Part shown: in pieces, positions 7,252 to 10,330 of the stretch
How the letters are laid out: each line of letters opens with the position of its first letter
How positions within the stretch are numbered: the first letter of the stretch is position 1
Assembly (NCBI GenBank): GCA_900770345.1
Contig: CAAGKF010000379.1
Coordinates: forward strand, 1-10,330
Length of the DNA stretch: 10,330 nt
Direction of reading: 5' to 3'
From: Lachnospiraceae bacterium
GTDB lineage: Bacteria; Bacillota; Clostridia; Lachnospirales; Lachnospiraceae
Notes under the pieces: generated by a model
The model's input: the letters and a program-made list of their open reading frames with translations, nothing else
Databases searched by the model: none
What the model was told of the DNA's origin: nothing
Translations under genes and position numbers: made by a program

Positions 7252-9572
7252 TGGAAGGGTATATGAATCCGCTGACCGGAAAGCGTTTCCGGATCGTGGG
7301 AGCGCCTGTTGTGAAAAAGGATGCCAGAGCCCTGGTAACAGGGAAGCCGGTGTATACCGACGATCTGGCATTAAAGGACTGTCTGATCGTCAAGGTCCTG
7401 AGAAGCCCCTATGCGCATGCCCTGATTACGGAGATTGACTGCAGTGTGGCTGCCAGGATCCCGGGCGTGGAGTGTATTCTTACCTGGAAGGATGTGCCGC
7501 AGAAGCGTTTTACCATGGCCGGTCAGACATTTCCGGAGCCCAGCCCTTATGACAGACTGATTCTGGACCGCCGTCTGCGTTTTGTGGGAGACGCTGTTGC
7601 CATTGTAGCCGGTGAGACAGAGGCAGCTGTAGATCATGCCATGCGTCTGATCCGGGTGAAATATCAGGTTCTTGAGCCGGTGCTGGATATGCATGAGTCA
7701 AAGGACGGAAGAATCCTGGTACATCCGGAGGATAACTGGAAGTCCCTGTGCAATGTGGGAGCTGACAACCGGCGCAATCTGTGCGCGTCAGGCTGTGAGG
7801 CCCACGGAGATCTGGAGGCTGCTTTTGCAGGCTGCAGCCATGTGATAGAGCGTACCTATCATGTAAAGGCCAATCAGCAGGCTATGATGGAAACCTTTCG
7901 CGCGTATACCTATATGGATGTATACGGACGGCTGAATGTGGTGGATTCCACGCAGATCACCTTCCATGTGCGCAGGATCCTGGCCAATGCCCTGGATATC
8001 CCCAAATCAAAGATCAGGGTCATCAAGCCCAGAATCGGAGGCGGTTTCGGGGCCAAGCAGACGGTGGTAGCGGAGGTATATCCGGCTATCGTGACCATGA
8101 AGACGGGGAAACCGGCCAAGATCGTTTACAGCCGTTATGAATCCCAGATTGCTTCCTCTCCGCGTCATGAGATGGAAGTGCGGGTGAAGCTGGGCTGTGA
8201 CGATCAGGGAATCCTGCAGGCTATGGATGTGTACACCCTGTCCAATACCGGCGCCTACGGTGAGCATGGTCCCACGACGGTGGGACTTTCCGGACACAAG
8301 TCCATTCCGCTTTACGGAACACCAAGGGCATTCCGTTTTTCTTATGATGTGGTTTATACCAACCGAATGTCAGCCGGAGCCTACAGAGGCTACGGAGCTA
8401 CTCAGGGAATTTTTGCCGTGGAGTCTGCTGTCAGCGAGCTGGCTGCTGAGATCGGCATGGATCCTGTCAGGATCCGTCAGCTGAATATGGTGCGCCAGGG
8501 AAATGTGATGCCGGCTTATTATGGGGAGACGGCCAACAGCTGTGCCCTGGACCGCTGTGTGGAGAAAGTGAAAGAAATGATCGGCTGGGATCAGACATAT
8601 CCGAGAAAGGATATGGGAAACGGAAAAATCCGGAGTGTGGGACTTGCTATGGCGATGCAGGGCTCCAGTATTGCCGGCGTGGATGTGGCCAGCGTGTCAA
8701 TCAAGGTAAATGATGACGGTTTTTACAGTCTTATGATCGGTGCCTCCGATATGGGAACAGGCTGCGATACAACTCTGGCTCAGATCGCTGCAGAATGCCT
8801 GGACTGTGATATGGACGATATCGTGGTCTACGGCGTGGATACGGACGTATCACCTTATGATTCCGGCTCCTATGCTTCCAGTACAGCATATCTGACCGGT
8901 ATGGCTGTGGTAAAGACCTGTGAGACTCTGAAGAAAAAAATTGTCAGCAAAGCGGCACGATATCTGGAATGCAGTGAGGAGGAGCTGGAATTCAGCGGAC
9001 GGACGGTGCGCCGGCTTGTCTGTGAGGCTGACGGCAGTCATAAGGAGATCTCCTTAAAGGAGATCGGAAACCGCGCAATGTGCTTCAATGAGGATGCACT
9101 GCAGGCGACGGAATCCCATACCTCTCCCGTATCGCCGCCTCCCTTCATGGCAGGCGCTGCAGAGATCGAGGTGGACAAGGAGACAGGCCGTGTAGAGCTG
9201 CTCCGGTTTGCGGCCGCGGTAGACTGCGGAACTCCGCTGAATGTCAATCTGGCCCGTGTACAGACGGAGGGCGGACTGGTGCAGGGCATCGGAATGGCCA
9301 TGTATGAGGACGTTACGTATTCTGAAAGCGGACAGGTATATGAGAATTCCTTTATGCAGTACAAGGTGCCCAGCCGCCTTGATATCGGCAAGGTACAGGT
9401 AGAATTTGAAACCAGCTATGAACCCACCGGCCCCTTCGGTGCAAAGTCCATCGGTGAGATCGTGATCAATACGCCTTCTCCGGCTATTGCCAACGCTGTA
9501 TACAATGCAGTGGGTGTGAGAATCCGGGAGCTGCCCATAACAGCAGAAAAGGTGTTCATGGGAATGCAGTAA
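7251..9572 (+). CDS. Molybdenum hydroxylase molybdopterin-binding subunit (xanthine dehydrogenase family)
   Basis: This is the 773-residue catalytic subunit of a heterotrimeric hydroxylase, which uses water to hydroxylate an aromatic heterocycle or aldehyde at a molybdopterin-cytosine-type centre. The N-terminal hammerhead domain covers about residues 20-130. Mo-site landmarks are Q235 (in VDSTQ; bovine XDH Gln767), G263-GGFGAKQ-270, A377-Y-R-G-Y-G-382 (bovine AFRGFG), and E736 in FGAKSIGE, equivalent to the catalytic Glu1261. The residue after GGGFGAK is Gln270 where bovine XDH has Glu802, and no Arg is seen near residues 345-349 where Arg880 would fall. Purine recognition is therefore not the classical kind. 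There is no CO-dehydrogenase-type AYRCSFR motif. GGAGG (7237-7241) precedes the ATG by 9 bases. The substrate is unknown; xanthine, hypoxanthine, nicotinate or an aldehyde all remain possible. Confidence 0.9.
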   Translation: MEGYMNPLTGKRFRIVGAPVVKKDARALVTGKPVYTDDLALKDCLIVKVLRSPYAHALITEIDCSVAARIPGVECILTWKDVPQKRFTMAGQTFPEPSPYDRLILDRRLRFVGDAVAIVAGETEAAVDHAMRLIRVKYQVLEPVLDMHESKDGRILVHPEDNWKSLCNVGADNRRNLCASGCEAHGDLEAAFAGCSHVIERTYHVKANQQAMMETFRAYTYMDVYGRLNVVDSTQITFHVRRILANALDIPKSKIRVIKPRIGGGFGAKQTVVAEVYPAIVTMKTGKPAKIVYSRYESQIASSPRHEMEVRVKLGCDDQGILQAMDVYTLSNTGAYGEHGPTTVGLSGHKSIPLYGTPRAFRFSYDVVYTNRMSAGAYRGYGATQGIFAVESAVSELAAEIGMDPVRIRQLNMVRQGNVMPAYYGETANSCALDRCVEKVKEMIGWDQTYPRKDMGNGKIRSVGLAMAMQGSSIAGVDVASVSIKVNDDGFYSLMIGASDMGTGCDTTLAQIAAECLDCDMDDIVVYGVDTDVSPYDSGSYASSTAYLTGMAVVKTCETLKKKIVSKAARYLECSEEELEFSGRTVRRLVCEADGSHKEISLKEIGNRAMCFNEDALQATESHTSPVSPPPFMAGAAEIEVDKETGRVELLRFAAAVDCGTPLNVNLARVQTEGGLVQGIGMAMYEDVTYSESGQVYENSFMQYKVPSRLDIGKVQVEFETSYEPTGPFGAKSIGEIVINTPSPAIANAVYNAVGVRIRELPITAEKVFMGMQ

Positions 9573-9594
9573 AATCCGGAAGGATACAATACTA

Positions 9595-9652
9595 TGTGCG
9601 GGAAAACGCTTATGCAGGCCAGCCTGCAGCGTTTTTCCCGCACAATTTTTTT
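9595..9652 (+). terminator. Intrinsic terminator of the molybdenum hydroxylase operon
   Basis: TGTGCGGG (9595-9602) pairs with CCCGCACA (9637-9644). The stem continues through an A-rich/T-rich section (AAAACG with CGTTTTT, one bulge) and an upper GCAGG/CCTGC stem. Seven T residues follow at 9646-9652. It sits 22 bases after the Mo subunit stop. The strong, T-tailed stem closes the operon. Confidence 0.92.
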
Positions 9653-9683
9653 ACTGCGGTTCATGCGCTGGGAAATCAAGTGA

Positions 9684-9741
9684 AAAAGAAAATGAATTCG
9701 CGGGAGGCTGATAAAAGAAAATGAATTTGCGGGGGGCTGAT
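9684..9741. repeat. Two head-to-tail 29-bp direct repeats
   Basis: Copies at 9684-9712 and 9713-9741 begin AAAAGAAAATGAATT and end GGCTGAT, with no spacer between them. They differ at only two positions (C9699/T9728 and A9705/G9734). The last base of the second copy is the first base of a TTGACA -35 element. This could be a regulator-binding array or a recent tandem duplication. Two copies without spacers do not make a CRISPR array. Confidence 0.9.
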
Positions 9742-9769
9742 TGACAATTAGAAGGATTTGTGCTATATA
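9741..9769 (+). promoter_or_regulatory. Near-consensus sigma-A promoter
   Basis: TTGACA (9741-9746) is followed by a 17-base spacer and TATATA (9764-9769), preceded by TG at 9761-9762 (extended -10). It reads toward the broken esterase gene. It is the best promoter in the window by match to consensus. Confidence 0.8.
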
Positions 9770-9772
9770 TAA

Positions 9773-9799
9773 ACCTATATAATATATATGTTAATAGGT
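9773..9799. promoter_or_regulatory. Inverted repeat at the expected transcription start (possible operator)
   Basis: ACCTAT (9773-9778) and ATAGGT (9794-9799) are perfect inverted arms separated by 15 AT-rich bases. They begin just downstream of the -10 element, where a repressor would block the polymerase. The arms are short and the region is AT-rich, so chance is a real alternative. Confidence 0.35.
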
Positions 9800-9854
9800 A
9801 AAAACGGCGGCGCAGGGTGATCTGCTGTTTATACTGATGAACAAAGCTGAAATT

Positions 9855-9860
9855 GTGAGG
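9855..9860 (+). promoter_or_regulatory. Ribosome binding site of the broken esterase frame
   Basis: GTGAGG precedes the ATG at 9870 by 9 bases. The in-frame ATG at 9837 has no site at a normal distance, and family proteins begin close to MVQKFEIWF, so 9870 is preferred. Confidence 0.55.
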
Positions 9861-9869
9861 TATGAAAAT

Positions 9870-10232
9870 ATGGTTCAGAAATTTGAGATCTGGTTTTCTC
9901 CTGCTAAAGAGAACCGGCGTATCCATTTGTATCTGCCGAATGATTATTACCGGACAGATGAGCGTTATCCGGTAATATATATGTTTGATGGTCATAATCT
10001 GTACTTTGACAGTGATGCTACTTCATTCTGCGGCACGCGGACGGTCAAAGTTGGAATCAGTGAGGAGGGAGTTACAATGCTGCATATAGAAGATCCTGAG
10101 ATTCGGCAGCTGCTGCTGAAAGGTAATACCTGTTTGCGGCTTTTGCCGGTCTTTAAGGAAAAGAGAAGACAGAAGGAAGAAAGTTACTGTTCACACCCGT
10201 TGAATCCTATTGTTCAAAATGCTGAATTTTAA
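9870..10232 (+). pseudogene. Truncated alpha/beta-hydrolase esterase (N-terminal remnant joined to unrelated sequence)
   Basis: The first 51 residues look like the start of an Esterase D/Fes-type alpha/beta-hydrolase. RIHLYLPNDYY (17-27) and RYPVIYMFDGHNLYFD (32-47) match the opening beta strands and the YPVLYMxDGxNLF motif of that family. Family members then continue with a segment like TYGKSWG and, about 100 residues later, the GxSxG serine. Neither appears here: after T51 (base 10022) the sequence loses similarity in all three forward frames, and the frame stops at residue 120. The catalytic triad is absent, so no hydrolase activity is expected. A deletion or recombination joined the 5' end to other DNA (inference). 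It retains a strong promoter and a plausible ribosome binding site, so it may still be expressed. Confidence 0.6.
10077..10232 (+). CDS. Possible 51-residue protein inside the broken esterase frame
   Basis: AGGAGG (10063-10068) lies 8 bases before an ATG at 10077, a near-ideal initiation site, in the same frame as the esterase remnant. The product begins MLHIEDPEIRQLLLKG, has a basic middle (KEKRRQKEE) and ends NAEF. I recognise no family. The well-formed ribosome binding site suggests this was the start of a separate gene, itself perhaps truncated, brought next to the esterase fragment by rearrangement. Confidence 0.3.
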   Translation: MLHIEDPEIRQLLLKGNTCLRLLPVFKEKRRQKEESYCSHPLNPIVQNAEF

Positions 10233-10312
10233 TTTTTTTATTAGTGGATAGCTGATTGCTGCCATGAAAAGTTTGTTTATAGTTTTTTCTGGCGGCCTTT
10301 TTCATCGGTAAC

Positions 10313-10321
10313 TTATCCACA
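10313..10321 (+). promoter_or_regulatory. Single DnaA-box-like sequence
   Basis: TTATCCACA matches the DnaA box consensus at all nine positions. It lies in a gene-free AT-rich tail (10233-10330) at the window edge. There is one copy only, with no cluster or origin gene in view, so function is doubtful. Confidence 0.25.
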
Positions 10322-10330
10322 TTTTCTTTA

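Noticed and set aside
9684..9741. CRISPR-like repeats.
   Set aside because: The two copies are directly adjacent with no spacers, and no cas genes are present.
10121..10131. Palindrome AGGTAATACCT.
   Set aside because: Eleven bases inside a possible coding frame, single copy, not near a promoter; probably chance.
10216..10238. AAAAT/ATTTT stem followed by a T-run as a terminator of the broken esterase.
   Set aside because: The stem is five A-T pairs only and would be too unstable for intrinsic termination.
10207..10329. Reverse-strand open frame at the right edge.
   Set aside because: About 40 codons of lysine/asparagine-rich low-complexity product with no recognisable motif or start signal; likely AT-rich intergenic sequence.

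Overview
The window looks like chromosomal DNA from a gut-type Clostridia, most likely Lachnospiraceae. The evidence is the moderate GC content, strong AGGAGG-like ribosome binding sites, the gene set, and the zapA - U32 - SEDS - PBP order. This placement is inference from protein flavour and synteny; no marker gene is present. All convincing genes are on the + strand.

Region 1 (1-5849) is a cell-division and cell-wall block. It begins with the C-terminal part of a ZapA-like FtsZ-ring protein, cut by the window edge. A 180-base gap follows, holding a near-perfect 19-bp hairpin. Next is a long U32-family protein with a DUF3656-type extension (RlhA-like, probably an Fe-S RNA hydroxylase rather than a protease). 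Within 7 bases comes a SEDS glycosyltransferase (RodA/FtsW family), whose stop codon overlaps the start of a short class B penicillin-binding protein (PbpA type). The SEDS and PBP products should form one peptidoglycan polymerase/cross-linking pair in the membrane. The U32 gene carries an in-frame array of pentapeptide repeats between its third and fourth probable Fe-S cysteines.

Region 2 (5850-9652) is a self-contained operon for a three-subunit molybdenum hydroxylase of the xanthine dehydrogenase/CO dehydrogenase superfamily: FAD subunit, 2x[2Fe-2S] subunit and molybdopterin subunit. It has an extended -10 promoter, a leader with a foldable hairpin, two 1-base stop/start overlaps and a strong intrinsic terminator. 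The Mo-site residues Gln235 and Glu736 are present. Two residues that bind purine in classical xanthine dehydrogenase appear replaced, so the substrate is open.

Region 3 (9653-10330) is AT-rich and looks remodelled. It has two head-to-tail 29-bp repeats abutting a near-consensus promoter (TTGACA, 17 bp, TATATA with extended TG), an inverted repeat at the expected transcription start, and a truncated esterase reading frame. That frame matches an alpha/beta-hydrolase esterase for about 51 residues and then runs into unrelated sequence with its own Shine-Dalgarno and ATG. No gene is seen from 10233 to 10330, which holds a perfect DnaA-box match. No complete novel system is evident. The most unusual items are the pentapeptide insert, the intergenic hairpin, the atypical Mo-hydroxylase pocket, and the tandem repeat/promoter/broken-gene assembly.
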